The notes under the pieces were generated by a model. The model worked only from the letters and a program-made list of their open reading frames with translations. It was not told the origin of the DNA and made no database searches. A stretch of 44,297 nucleotides of DNA from the IMG/VR virus record IMGVR_UViG_3300021067_000010, positions 1 to 44,297 of that record. One strand, given 5' to 3'. The stretch's first letter is position 1. Every line of letters starts with the position of its first letter. Below are positions 15,933 to 24,798 of this stretch, in pieces. This DNA comes from a virus. The position numbers and the translations under genes are program-made.

Positions 15933-16446
15933 AAAGAAAACAATTTCCGATTCAGTAATTTCTAGTTTTACTAATAATCCTCAATTGATGGATGTCCTGA
16001 AGAATTTTTCTGATGAATTGGAGAGATTAAGCAAATCACTATTTGATGAGACACTTCCTCCCGGTACTAGTCAAAAGATTAGAGCTACTGCACTTCTTGG
16101 ACTCATTCCAGACGCGAATTTAGATGAAAATATTGCAAGACTTGACAAGAATCAGATTTGGACTGCATGGATTGTTTTTAGAGATAGTATTTCGTTAGCT
16201 AACAATGTCCCTCTCTATGTTTACAAGAATGACGCGACTTTCCACGAAGCTGTGAAATGTCATTCTAATAATAAATTTGCTGTCGGAAACTCGAATTTGG
16301 TTCCTTGCATTCCTATGATTGTAGGTGGTGCAGTTGCAGTAGGAGCGGATACAGAAGGATCTATATTTCTAGACTCAACCAATAATCGACTTTGCTATAT
16401 TTCTAATGGAGTTCGATATTATCTTCCAATTGGAACTGCATTCTAA
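15913..16446 (+). CDS. Hypothetical tail-module protein (177 aa)
   Basis: Not recognised. The N-terminal half is helical (QLMDVLKNFSDELERLSKSL), the middle has aromatic strands, and the end is a beta motif, IFLDSTNNRLCYISNGVRYY, reminiscent of virion surface strands. Start uncertain: a GTG at 15898 gives five more residues and has slightly better ribosome-binding spacing. It overlaps the nozzle gene and its stop overlaps the next start (TAATG). Probably a minor virion protein. Confidence 0.65.
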   Translation: MRGLVFKKKTISDSVISSFTNNPQLMDVLKNFSDELERLSKSLFDETLPPGTSQKIRATALLGLIPDANLDENIARLDKNQIWTAWIVFRDSISLANNVPLYVYKNDATFHEAVKCHSNNKFAVGNSNLVPCIPMIVGGAVAVGADTEGSIFLDSTNNRLCYISNGVRYYLPIGTAF

Positions 16447-16808
16447 TGGAACTCCGTAGACCAAAAACAGATGATGTTCCTGCTATTATGGAAATTGCTA
16501 ATAAGTATGACTTTATTCTTCCTGTAAATTTTGATGAAGCTGCTGTAGTAACCAAGAATGGAAAAGTAGTAGCATTCGGAATAATTCGACCGATTCTAGA
16601 AGCATTAATGATTTCTAATGGTTCACCAAGAGAGATAGTCGAATCGACAAAACTTCTCATAAATCAAGCCAAGAAAGATGCGCGAAACCTCGATTATTCG
16701 GAAATTCATACCTTTGTCGAGGGGAATAAAACTTTCGAACGACTCCTAATGGAACATGAATTCAGAGAAATTCCTGGTAAGTTTTTTCTCATGAAGTTGG
16801 AGGAATAA
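16446..16808 (+). CDS. GNAT-family acetyltransferase-like protein
   Basis: The N-terminal pattern MELRRPKTDDVPAIMEIANK is the beta1-alpha1 start of GNAT enzymes. It is followed by strands VVTKNGKVVAFGII, a helix, then DYSEIHTFVEGNKTFERLLM and a final strand (REIPGKFFLMKLEE). At 120 residues it is slightly short for the family, and the acetyl-CoA pyrophosphate loop (Q/RxxGxG/A) is not obvious, so activity is uncertain. Small GNAT-like proteins in the tail module are common in podoviruses and may be injected or modify virion or host proteins (inference). Confidence 0.7.
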   Translation: MELRRPKTDDVPAIMEIANKYDFILPVNFDEAAVVTKNGKVVAFGIIRPILEALMISNGSPREIVESTKLLINQAKKDARNLDYSEIHTFVEGNKTFERLLMEHEFREIPGKFFLMKLEE

Positions 16809-16809
16809 A

Positions 16810-17697
16810 ATGGGTTCTTCAAGAGAACGTGACAGAACGAATCGGATGCTCGATACATCATACAATCAGTCTCGTTCTGGATATGGAACTCTAATAAACC
16901 AAGCTCAGGGAAACTTACCAGGAGTTTATGACAGAGAAAGATTGTTACGCGAAAACATAATGAATCGTTACAATCAAGCAGCTGATAAGCCTGCCTTCGG
17001 ATTCGATGCTCAAGGAAATTACACTGGACCCACTGTAGGTGGAGCGAATAGAGGAGATTTCGCAGGTGCTCTAGGATCGTATAACAGATTCATGGAAACG
17101 GGTGGATTGACGGGGGATGATATAACAAATCTACGAGCGCGCGCTACTTCGATTATTCCTTCTCTCTACGAGAATATGGAAGGTCAGATGGCTCGTAGGA
17201 GAAATATTCAGGGGGGCTACTCTCCCGGATTTGATGCTCAGACAGCAGAATTAGCTCGGCAATCTGGTAGAGAAATGTTTAATGCTTCCCGTCAAGCCGA
17301 GGGAGATATTATAGATAGAAGATTACAAGGTCAAATGTGGGGAACTCAAGGAGTAACAGACATAGCATCTAGATTAGGAGAAATGGACCAACGTGCAGGA
17401 TTAGCGAATGCTGAAATGATGTCTCGTCTAGGATTAGCAGGTAGAGATCAGGCATTAGCTGCGACGAGTGGATTACTTAACCTCTATGGAACTGCTCCTG
17501 GAGAAAGTGGTCAATTAAATCAACTTATACTGAATGCTTTAGGTGGTCGTGATGCTTCGTCTGGTAACTATCTCGGAATGAGATACGGAAATAATCAACC
17601 CACAAATTGGTTCAGGGATTATTTAATTCCTGGATTAGGTGCGGCAGGTGGATTAATGACTGGATTTGGTGCTTTGGGTAGGAATGGGAACAGGTAA
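16810..17697 (+). CDS. Internal virion / DNA-ejection protein (295 aa)
   Basis: Rich in Gly, Asn, Arg and Gln with weakly helical repeats (LRENIMNRYNQAADK, LRARATSIIPSLYENMEGQM, RLGEMDQRAGLANAEMMSRL). It ends with a Gly-rich hydrophobic segment (YLIPGLGAAGGLMTGFGALG) that could insert into a membrane. This composition and the location behind the nozzle are typical for the ejection proteins of short-tailed phages, which leave the capsid with the DNA and bridge the envelope. The ribosome-binding site is GGAGG. Confidence 0.7.
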   Translation: MGSSRERDRTNRMLDTSYNQSRSGYGTLINQAQGNLPGVYDRERLLRENIMNRYNQAADKPAFGFDAQGNYTGPTVGGANRGDFAGALGSYNRFMETGGLTGDDITNLRARATSIIPSLYENMEGQMARRRNIQGGYSPGFDAQTAELARQSGREMFNASRQAEGDIIDRRLQGQMWGTQGVTDIASRLGEMDQRAGLANAEMMSRLGLAGRDQALAATSGLLNLYGTAPGESGQLNQLILNALGGRDASSGNYLGMRYGNNQPTNWFRDYLIPGLGAAGGLMTGFGALGRNGNR

Positions 17698-18101
17698 TGC
17701 CCGACAAGAAAAAAGAACCAGAATTACATCCAGTCCTGCTACGAAAGATTAAGTTAGTACTAGAAGCAATGGCTGTAGCAGGAATGCCTATGAAAATTAC
17801 TGATGGAGTGCGCACTGCTGAAACTCAAAATGCACTTTACCAGATAGGACGAACTAAACCTGGAAAGATTGTCACGAATGCTGATGGATATATGAATCCA
17901 AGTAATCATCAGCCAAAAGATGATGGTTATGGACATGCAGTGGATTGTTGCTTTCTAGTAAATGATAAACCTACTTGGGATGTACCAGATGAATGGTGGC
18001 AAGCATACGGTGCATTATGTCGCGCGGTTGGATTAAGATGGGGAATTAAGATTAGTGGTTGGATTGATAGGCCGCACGCAGAATTGAAACCGCAAGCATG
18101 A
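17697..18101 (+). CDS. L-alanyl-D-glutamate-type peptidase (M15 family), endolysin or virion lysin
   Basis: It cleaves peptidoglycan stem peptides. Metal ligands fit the M15 pattern: SNH (His71) in NPSNHQP, GHAVD (Asp83), and the third ligand in DRPHAEL (His127). The N-terminus has the family helix plus KITDGVRTAETQNALYQIGR. At 134 residues the length agrees with T5-type endopeptidases. There is no signal peptide or membrane anchor, so release needs a holin, or the enzyme acts from the virion. It lies between two internal virion protein genes with 1-4 bp overlaps, which leaves open a role in entry rather than in lysis. Confidence 0.88.
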   Translation: MPDKKKEPELHPVLLRKIKLVLEAMAVAGMPMKITDGVRTAETQNALYQIGRTKPGKIVTNADGYMNPSNHQPKDDGYGHAVDCCFLVNDKPTWDVPDEWWQAYGALCRAVGLRWGIKISGWIDRPHAELKPQA

Positions 18102-18574
18102 TTCTAGAAGATAAATTTTTAACTCCACTTAGGACAGAGAAAATTGGCCCTTACAGATGGATTCTTCTGGACGATTTTCACTTTCAAAGCAAACGGTTCA
18201 ATGGAATATTCGTCGCACCCCGTGGGTTTCAAACTGATCTTGCTAGTATTCCTCTACGTCTTGGCAGCGTTATTCCTAGAGTTGGTGCGTGGGACTGGGC
18301 TTCTGTTCCACACGATGCAGGATATGGAAACTCGCTTGTTACCGTACGAGATGAACGTATATACCTCATTAAAGAATACTGTGACCTCATTTTTCTCGAT
18401 GGACTCCTCGCAGTAGGAGTTGAAAGAGAATTAGCTAGGACAATGTATGCTGCCGTGAAATTATTTGGTGATCATAAGGGCCATCCATTGGCTATGCATA
18501 GAGGAAAAGAGAATGTTTCCACTATTAAATCCGCAGGTTTTGCGAGCACTTCAATTCTACGCACAGCGCCCTGA
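18098..18574 (+). CDS. DUF1353 family protein
   Basis: The family signature is clear: FVAPRGFQTDLASIPLRLGS, then ASVPHDAGYG with the conserved His-Asp, then Arg/Asp-containing helices (FLDGLLAVGVERELARTMYA) and AVKLFGDHKGH. DUF1353 proteins are common in tailed phages and prophages near lysis and tail genes; their function is not established, although the invariant His and Asp residues suggest a hydrolase-like site. It is coupled to the peptidase by an ATGA overlap, and its 3' end overlaps the next gene by 62 bp. Confidence 0.85.
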   Translation: MILEDKFLTPLRTEKIGPYRWILLDDFHFQSKRFNGIFVAPRGFQTDLASIPLRLGSVIPRVGAWDWASVPHDAGYGNSLVTVRDERIYLIKEYCDLIFLDGLLAVGVERELARTMYAAVKLFGDHKGHPLAMHRGKENVSTIKSAGFASTSILRTAP

Positions 18575-19724
18575 ACCTACAGAGCAACCTTACGATCCTA
18601 GTGCGCGAATGGCACAATTATTCCAGCCCCAAACGCGCACTACGGATGCATATAATCAACTAATAAATCAATATCCTGAATACCAGCAACCCTCGATGTT
18701 AAGAAGAATCGGAGCAGGACTAGCAGGATTCGGTGCTGGATTTCGAGATCCTCAAGCTGGAATACAAGTAGGATATCAGTTAAGAGAACAGCCTAATTTG
18801 GAGAGAAGGCAGCAATGGGGAGAGAGATTAAAGTCACTCGAACCTGCAATGGAAGCTGAGAGATACTATAACGTGAATGCTCGTCAGCTTGCTCATCAAA
18901 CGATTCAGGGGGAATTGACTTCTAGAAGGTTAGAAGAACAGGAAAGGAATAATCGAGAAAGAACTAGAATTTCGGATATGCGAGCGCGCGCTTATGATTT
19001 CAAAACTAGGAATCCTGATTGGGAATTGCAGGAAGTTCCTGGTAGAAATATGCAATGGGTAAATCCTCAAACTCGACAGACAGCTGATAGTGGAATTCCT
19101 TCTGGTACTCTCACTGAAACTGACAAGATTAATTTGCAGGGTAAAAATGCTATTGCTGCTGCTAAAGCAAGATCAGAAGGAGCAGAAGAAAGACAAGAAC
19201 AAGCTGCATGGGGAGATCCTATTCAAATAGAGGATGAAACCGGAAAGAAAACTTATGTCCAAACCAATCGAATAACTGGTGATGTTAGACCCGTTAAATT
19301 ACCTGCTGGAAAAGCTAGTAAAATAGGAACCGGAACTGGAGCAGAAGGATCACCACAGGGAGATAGGATAGCTTTATTCAATCGAGCATCGGAATTAGCG
19401 AATCGACCTGAATATAGAGATTTTATTAGGATTGGAACTCCTGGTCCTAATGATTTTAGTTTAGTTCCTCCTAAAACTGGATATTTTGGTAGTGGTCCTA
19501 CGCCTGAAGTTTATAAGCAAATTTATCGACATATTTATGGAAGAGATCCTGATTCTATAGATACGCGCGGTTCTTCTCCTGCTCCTGTTCCTTCTCCTGC
19601 TCCTGCTCCATCTAGCACACCACCAGGAAGAGTAAGAATGCTAGGTAAAGATGGAAAGTACTATACTGTTCCTGCTGATAAAGTAGAAGAAGCAGAACGA
19701 GTTTATGGTATGAAGAGGCAGTAA
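18513..19724 (+). CDS. Internal virion protein (403 aa)
   Basis: The N-terminal region has conserved Gln/Tyr/Pro residues (LRALQFYAQRPEPTEQPYDP) and a Gly/Ala helix (RRIGAGLAGFGAGFRDP). A long charged coiled coil (about 110-165) and a proline/alanine hinge (PAPVPSPAPAPSSTPP) follow. It ends with GRVRMLGKDGKYYTVPADKVEEA, a compact domain recurring at the C-terminus of phage internal proteins. The ATG behind GAGGAAAAGAGA is chosen over an earlier in-frame start that lies deeper in the DUF1353 gene. It probably belongs to the set of ejection proteins (position and composition). Confidence 0.7.
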   Translation: MFPLLNPQVLRALQFYAQRPEPTEQPYDPSARMAQLFQPQTRTTDAYNQLINQYPEYQQPSMLRRIGAGLAGFGAGFRDPQAGIQVGYQLREQPNLERRQQWGERLKSLEPAMEAERYYNVNARQLAHQTIQGELTSRRLEEQERNNRERTRISDMRARAYDFKTRNPDWELQEVPGRNMQWVNPQTRQTADSGIPSGTLTETDKINLQGKNAIAAAKARSEGAEERQEQAAWGDPIQIEDETGKKTYVQTNRITGDVRPVKLPAGKASKIGTGTGAEGSPQGDRIALFNRASELANRPEYRDFIRIGTPGPNDFSLVPPKTGYFGSGPTPEVYKQIYRHIYGRDPDSIDTRGSSPAPVPSPAPAPSSTPPGRVRMLGKDGKYYTVPADKVEEAERVYGMKRQ

Positions 19725-22700
19725 TGGCTCAACAACCAAAAATTCCAGATTATGCCGAAGAATGGGTTCCTCCTTCTTATGCGGCTGCTGAAACAGAGGA
19801 ACCTAAAAAGAAAAAAAGAGGAGCACCTACAGGAATTCTTGGACCAGGAGGAATAAATCCTCTTTGGGGATTATTTGCTAGTAAGGCCCTGTCTAATATT
19901 GAAGATGAGAGCAAATTTCTGAATGTTGATAAACCAGTAGAATTCAGCGAAATTCCTTGGTGGAGACGAGCATTAGGTGCAGGAATTCCACCACTGGGAA
20001 TATTCGAAGGTATAATGCGCGCGCCCGGAGTTGGAGAAGCAGTACTGAGGCGCGCACCTCAATTAACAGGAAAAGAACCCGGTCCATTAAATCCTGATCC
20101 TGAGCAAAATCCTCTTCTTGCAAAATCAGTTCTTCCCGAAATGGGTCCAGTAAGTGGATTTCTACCTAATTTTGGTAAGGCTTTATATGAGGGAGTAATT
20201 CGTCCTATTGCTTCACCTCTTGGAATTCTTGGATTGCATCCCGGATTAAATCCTGCTGATATAGGATTTCCTGAACAGTTAAAATTGGGAAAACCGGGAC
20301 CACGTTTACTTCCTAAACATTCTGGTCCTTCTAATACTGGTTCTGATCGAACATTTATAGCAGGACCAGCAGGAATTGCAGAGAATCAGCCTTACTTAGA
20401 TGATTTAGGCAATGTAATTCCAGGTGAAGTTGCTGCCAGTCGAGGACCAATTACTATTAGTTCCCCTGACAGTGATATTCCTCCTCTACATATTCCTTCT
20501 CCTGCTCCACATCCTGACGCAATTGAAATTCCACGTCCACCTACCGAAATTGGATTAAAAGCTGCTCCGAAAGTAGAAGCTCCAGTAACTAAAGTAGACT
20601 TAAGCAGAGTCCCACCTGATATTCAGAATCGAATGCGCGAAATAATGAATAAGCCTTCTGGTACCGCTACCAGTAAGGAAGTAAAAGAATTAGGAAATAT
20701 GGTAGGGAAATACAAACTCAGCATGGAAGAACTCGATGCAATAAAAAGAGGACAAGCCCAGACAATTGGAAAGGAAGTCAATCTCGAACGAGTAAATCGA
20801 ATTCGAGAATTGCTTAAGAAGAAGAATCCAACAGCAGCCGAGAAGGAAGAATATCACAAATTAATGAGGGAAATTGGATCTCAAGAAGAGCTTGATTTAA
20901 TTCGAGAAGGAATGGCAACAGGACCGCACGCGACTGATATTCCTAAAGGTGGTACTCCTGTTTCTGGTGTTGTTCCTTCTAATGTTCGTACATTTCCTTC
21001 AGGCGGTAGTAGACAAATATATGATATTGCTGAACAAATAGATAGGAATATTGCAGATGAAAATTTAGTTGATGATTTACTTAATAAATCTGAAGATATA
21101 ATAAATCGAGAAAGTGATCCTGAAATTATAGTTGATAATCTACGTCAAATTGAGGATTATTTGAATGGTGCTAAAATTTCTGGAGATTCTGATAAAATAG
21201 AAATAATGGGAACTATTAGAGATTTTGCATTAGATAAAGTTAGGCAATCTGGACTAGATCCTAATTATAGTTCTAGAGCAGCAGTAGACCCAAGAGTAGG
21301 AGTAGCAGAGGATATGCTGTTTACTCCTGATGAATTGGCTCCTAGTAGTGTACCTGCACCTGAAATTAGTCCTGTTCCTAATCCATACGATCCTAGAATT
21401 GCACCTGGTGGAGTTGTTTCTGATGCTCCTGTTCCGAGATCATCAATAGTACCAGAAAATCAACCAGCAGTACTATCAGCAGCAGGAAGCAGAAAACCAC
21501 CGGGAGGAGGCACAACTAAACTAGGACAAGCATTAGAAAGTTATGATGATCGTAGAAATTTCTTGAGGAGATTCTCTCAAGTCCTGTCTACTACGAGAAT
21601 GCTTCGTGGTAAGCAGGACAAGATGTATAGTCGAGAAAGAGCACAGAGATTCCAAAGATTCGGTGGAGTAGTAGCAAAAGGAACAACTGAAGAAGAAGTG
21701 TCTCGTTCTTTAGGAGTTTTGAAGGGACCTTTACGAAAGCTAAATTTCTCACCAGTCAGAGAAAAATTCTCACAACAGGAAATTGACACTCTATTTGAAA
21801 TTGTAGCGAAATCTCCAGTAGTAACTCAGGGAGAGCGCGCGCACGCTATCGAAGGATTGATGCGGTTATTTGGTACTCATTCTGAAAATTGGGTGCCTCA
21901 GCCTAACGAAATCAATACTCTTAAGCGAATTATAGGACAATTCGGTCAGGATGCAGCGGAAGAATTTGAGAAGGGAATGAGGAATTTTGTACCTGGTGCG
22001 AATCTGAAATACTGGGCAGGAAATGTCGCTGATTTCAGAAAGAGTATCATGTCCTCTATGGATCTATCTGCTCCTTTTAGACAGGGATTAGGATTGATTC
22101 ATAGGGAAGAATGGAGGAAATCTTGGGTTCCAATGCTCAAGGCTTTCAAGAGTGAAGAATCTTATCAAGCATTAATGAGTTCATTCAGGGATCCTCAGAA
22201 TGCACGTTACCTTGACATGGCTAAAACAGGAGGATTAGCATTAGGAACTGGAGAGGAACCATTCGGGTATTCCAATGCAGCAAGAATGATTCCTATAATT
22301 GGTCAGGGAGTTCGCGCGTCTGAGAGAGCATACAGTGCATTTCTCGAAAAACTGAGATTTGATACTTTCAAGAATCTAATCGACAATGCTGAGCAACTCG
22401 ACATTGCAAAGCGCGCGATGGGGATGACAGATGAATTAATTGATCCTAAACATAACGATGAATTCCTGAAACAACTTTCCAACTATATCAATACTGCTAC
22501 TGGACGCGGTGAACTGAAGAAATTAGCCCCTGCTGCTGAAATACTTAGTAAGATGTTCTTCTCTCCCCGACTAATGTCAAGTAGATTGAATATGATGTTC
22601 AATCCGAAATACATGTTTCATTTCTCTCCTTCAGATTTCGATGCCAGTTCTCCGGGTGCAGCTCTAATTCGTAAAGAAAAGTTTAAATCCCTCGGAGCAG

Positions 22701-23215
22701 TAATGAGTATCGGTTCTACTATGGGTGCTCTTGCTTCAATGGTTCCGGGAGTAGAATGGGATTGGAAGAATACTGATTCAGCGGATTTCATGAAGATAAA
22801 GTACGGGAATGCAAGAGTCGATCCATTCGGAGGATTCCAGCAATACGCAGTGTTATTCAATAGACTTCTCTATGGAACGCGCGCTTCGTCTGTCAATCCT
22901 GGTGAGAGATTAGTCCTTGCTAGTCGATACGGCTATCCTTCGAAGGAAGATGTAGCTATTGATTTCCTCAGGAATAAAGCAGCTCCAGAATTTGGATTGC
23001 TATGGCGTGGATTAGCTCAGAAGGATGCTCAAGGTAGGCCAATTGATTGGAACAAGGAGAATATGGAAAGAATGTTCCCTATTCTCCTGATGGATATGTA
23101 CAAACTCTACAATGAAGATCCCCAATACCTACCATTCCTGATTCCAAGCATGGTAGGTATGGGTGTCCAGGTTTACGGTCGCGAAAGACCTACTTATCGA
23201 GCGTCTGATTATTAA
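19724..23215 (+). CDS. Large internal virion protein (1163 aa), polyvalent-protein-like C-terminus
   Basis: This is the largest gene of the late module and its last. The N-terminal 300 residues are proline-rich and poorly structured, with WWRRALGAGIPPLGIFEG. The middle (about 300-560) is helical and charged. The C-terminal half (about 600-1160) has a conserved helical array: SMDLSAPFRQGLGLIHREEW, ERAYSAFLEKLRFDTFKNLI, YINTATGRGELKKLAPAAEI, MFFSPRLMSSRLNMMFNPKY, then a hydrophobic hairpin (SLGAVMSIGSTMGALASMV). This array resembles the large polyvalent-protein-associated domains of phages and conjugative elements, proteins thought to be delivered with the DNA. Injection into the host is inferred. 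Its 3' end overlaps a convergent gene by 26 bp. Confidence 0.75.
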   Translation: MAQQPKIPDYAEEWVPPSYAAAETEEPKKKKRGAPTGILGPGGINPLWGLFASKALSNIEDESKFLNVDKPVEFSEIPWWRRALGAGIPPLGIFEGIMRAPGVGEAVLRRAPQLTGKEPGPLNPDPEQNPLLAKSVLPEMGPVSGFLPNFGKALYEGVIRPIASPLGILGLHPGLNPADIGFPEQLKLGKPGPRLLPKHSGPSNTGSDRTFIAGPAGIAENQPYLDDLGNVIPGEVAASRGPITISSPDSDIPPLHIPSPAPHPDAIEIPRPPTEIGLKAAPKVEAPVTKVDLSRVPPDIQNRMREIMNKPSGTATSKEVKELGNMVGKYKLSMEELDAIKRGQAQTIGKEVNLERVNRIRELLKKKNPTAAEKEEYHKLMREIGSQEELDLIREGMATGPHATDIPKGGTPVSGVVPSNVRTFPSGGSRQIYDIAEQIDRNIADENLVDDLLNKSEDIINRESDPEIIVDNLRQIEDYLNGAKISGDSDKIEIMGTIRDFALDKVRQSGLDPNYSSRAAVDPRVGVAEDMLFTPDELAPSSVPAPEISPVPNPYDPRIAPGGVVSDAPVPRSSIVPENQPAVLSAAGSRKPPGGGTTKLGQALESYDDRRNFLRRFSQVLSTTRMLRGKQDKMYSRERAQRFQRFGGVVAKGTTEEEVSRSLGVLKGPLRKLNFSPVREKFSQQEIDTLFEIVAKSPVVTQGERAHAIEGLMRLFGTHSENWVPQPNEINTLKRIIGQFGQDAAEEFEKGMRNFVPGANLKYWAGNVADFRKSIMSSMDLSAPFRQGLGLIHREEWRKSWVPMLKAFKSEESYQALMSSFRDPQNARYLDMAKTGGLALGTGEEPFGYSNAARMIPIIGQGVRASERAYSAFLEKLRFDTFKNLIDNAEQLDIAKRAMGMTDELIDPKHNDEFLKQLSNYINTATGRGELKKLAPAAEILSKMFFSPRLMSSRLNMMFNPKYMFHFSPSDFDASSPGAALIRKEKFKSLGAVMSIGSTMGALASMVPGVEWDWKNTDSADFMKIKYGNARVDPFGGFQQYAVLFNRLLYGTRASSVNPGERLVLASRYGYPSKEDVAIDFLRNKAAPEFGLLWRGLAQKDAQGRPIDWNKENMERMFPILLMDMYKLYNEDPQYLPFLIPSMVGMGVQVYGRERPTYRASDY

Positions 23216-23354
23216 TCTCTGCTAATTCCTTCAGTATCATCTCGGCAGTTCTCCTCCCTGCCTCAGTGGAAATATTATGCTCATTCTTTAGGATGCGCAT
23301 AATTGTTCCTAGCATAATCGACGCTACAGCTTGGTCGCGGAATAGTTTGTTCAT
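23190..23354 (-). CDS. Small helical protein at the convergent end of the early operon (54 aa)
   Basis: The minus-strand ATG has an excellent ribosome-binding site (AAGGAG, seven bases away) and overlaps the upstream stop (ATGA). The protein is one or two amphipathic helices (QAVASIMLGTIMRILKNEHN, GRRTAEMILKELAEINNQ). The 3' end runs 26 bp into the end of the large internal virion protein gene on the other strand, so early and late transcripts collide here. Function unknown. Confidence 0.7.
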   Translation of the reverse strand: MNKLFRDQAVASIMLGTIMRILKNEHNISTEAGRRTAEMILKELAEINNQTLDK

Positions 23355-23527
23355 TTTATCTCCTTGATTTCTAATTGATGTTGAAGAATGATTCCTAAAT
23401 CATTTTTCTCCAATTCATGATACATTTCATTTACTTTATTAGTTACCAATTCCCTAACGTCCCAGTATTCCTTGTAGTTGGGTAATTTACGTTCGAGAGT
23501 AAAAATTAGGGTTACTTTGTAATTCAT
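23351..23527 (-). CDS. Hypothetical protein (58 aa)
   Basis: Begins MNYKVTLIFTLERKLPNYKE with AAGGA eight bases upstream; an earlier TTG start is less convincing. A beta strand followed by helices (VRELVTNKVNEMYHELEKND). It is coupled to the downstream small gene by ATGA and follows the beta-helix gene by two bases. Not recognised. Confidence 0.65.
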   Translation of the reverse strand: MNYKVTLIFTLERKLPNYKEYWDVRELVTNKVNEMYHELEKNDLGIILQHQLEIKEIK

Positions 23528-23529
23528 AT

Positions 23530-24792
23530 TCAATCCTTCCAGAAATTCTTCGGCCAATTCTTCTTGAACTGCTCACTTGCACCAGAGAAAGTATTATCCT
23601 CAATTATGATATTCAAATTGTCAGTTCTCGGAGCAAGATTCGTGTGAACTCCTAGAACCTGAATACCATACTTTCCTACCGGGGCAGTTACTCCACGCAT
23701 TGAAAATCTTTCAAGAGTGGGAGTGTCTAATCTGAGGAGCGCAGTCCCATTCGTGAAAATTTCTCCATCTTCTACATCAAAAGTTCCATAATCTCTCTGA
23801 AGATGGAATGCCCATTCAGTTCCACCATATTTCGTATTGATTAAGAATTTGAATTTTTTGATTCTAATCCCAGTAGTCTTTTCTCTCTTGTCAATTCCTG
23901 TAGAGAGAATTCCACCTCCAACTTCGAGAAGATTTAAATTCTCAAAGTAAATATCTGAACATGAACCATCTCTTGTTGGAGTAATTAACGCTCCATATCC
24001 TGCTTGTCCATCTGCATAGGAATATCTTCCAGTGAAATTCAGAACCTTTACATTATGAGCATTCTTGAATTCTAGACGAGTCTTAATCTTCTTTCCTGTC
24101 AATCTCCATTCAGGAGGAACTTCTGTATAAACTCCGTCAATGACAATATCTTCTATCCTCTCGATTGGAGTTGGAAGTTCTAAATCCATTTCATCTCCAC
24201 CGAAAAGAAATGGGATTGAACTTCCGTGATAAGTTCCTCCTCTGATAGCAATTTTTCCAGGAGTATTGATTGATACTATTCCGTGAGATTCTACTCCACC
24301 TGGATGATAATGGTCAGTTATTTCTAGATCAACAAATGATATGACAGTTCCGTTATTTTCGATGCAATTCTTGCCACGATAGGATGGGAACTTAAGTCTA
24401 TGTAGTCTAACAAGGGAAGGAACTTTGTCAAGACTATTCTGATTCGGACCATTCTCTCCAATTTGGAACGCGCGCTCCGAATTCTCTGAAGTGAGAGTGA
24501 GATTATCAACGAAGAAATCTTTACTCTCAATCGGAATAGTCAGTGCCGCCAAATTCTGACCATGCAGGCGCGCGCCATTACCGTTAATCTTAGTTCCAGG
24601 TTTGAGTAAGAATCCTTGTGCCTCAAATGTAGCTCCTGCTTCGAGATTATATTCTCCTGGTTTTTCTAAGTAAGAGGCTAGATTCTCTCCTGCTTTGATT
24701 GTCTGGGCTGGAGTTGAATGTAGCTCATTTCTAGCCTCGACTAGATTTGCCATTGCACTGTTGATAAACTGTTCGACTTTATTCTTGTCCAT
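23530..24792 (-). CDS. Right-handed beta-helix protein (tailspike- or polysaccharide-lyase-like)
   Basis: 420 residues with a short helical start (MDKNKVEQFINSAMANLVEA) and then repeated turns with Asn/Gly ladders: TKINGNGARLHGQNLAALTI, DFFVDNLTLTSENSERAFQI, GIVSINTPGKIAIRGGTYHG, IYFENLNLLEVGGGI, VEDGEIFTNGTALLRLDTP, LNIIIEDNTFSGASEQF. This is the coil pattern of pectate-lyase-type parallel beta-helices, used in phage tailspikes and depolymerases. Catalytic residues cannot be assigned. Oddly, it sits on the early strand at the far end of the replication operon, not with the tail genes. There is no signal peptide. It may be a receptor-binding spike expressed from its own late promoter, or an intracellular beta-helix protein. 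Confidence 0.8.
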   Translation of the reverse strand: MDKNKVEQFINSAMANLVEARNELHSTPAQTIKAGENLASYLEKPGEYNLEAGATFEAQGFLLKPGTKINGNGARLHGQNLAALTIPIESKDFFVDNLTLTSENSERAFQIGENGPNQNSLDKVPSLVRLHRLKFPSYRGKNCIENNGTVISFVDLEITDHYHPGGVESHGIVSINTPGKIAIRGGTYHGSSIPFLFGGDEMDLELPTPIERIEDIVIDGVYTEVPPEWRLTGKKIKTRLEFKNAHNVKVLNFTGRYSYADGQAGYGALITPTRDGSCSDIYFENLNLLEVGGGILSTGIDKREKTTGIRIKKFKFLINTKYGGTEWAFHLQRDYGTFDVEDGEIFTNGTALLRLDTPTLERFSMRGVTAPVGKYGIQVLGVHTNLAPRTDNLNIIIEDNTFSGASEQFKKNWPKNFWKD

Positions 24793-24798
24793 CTTAAC

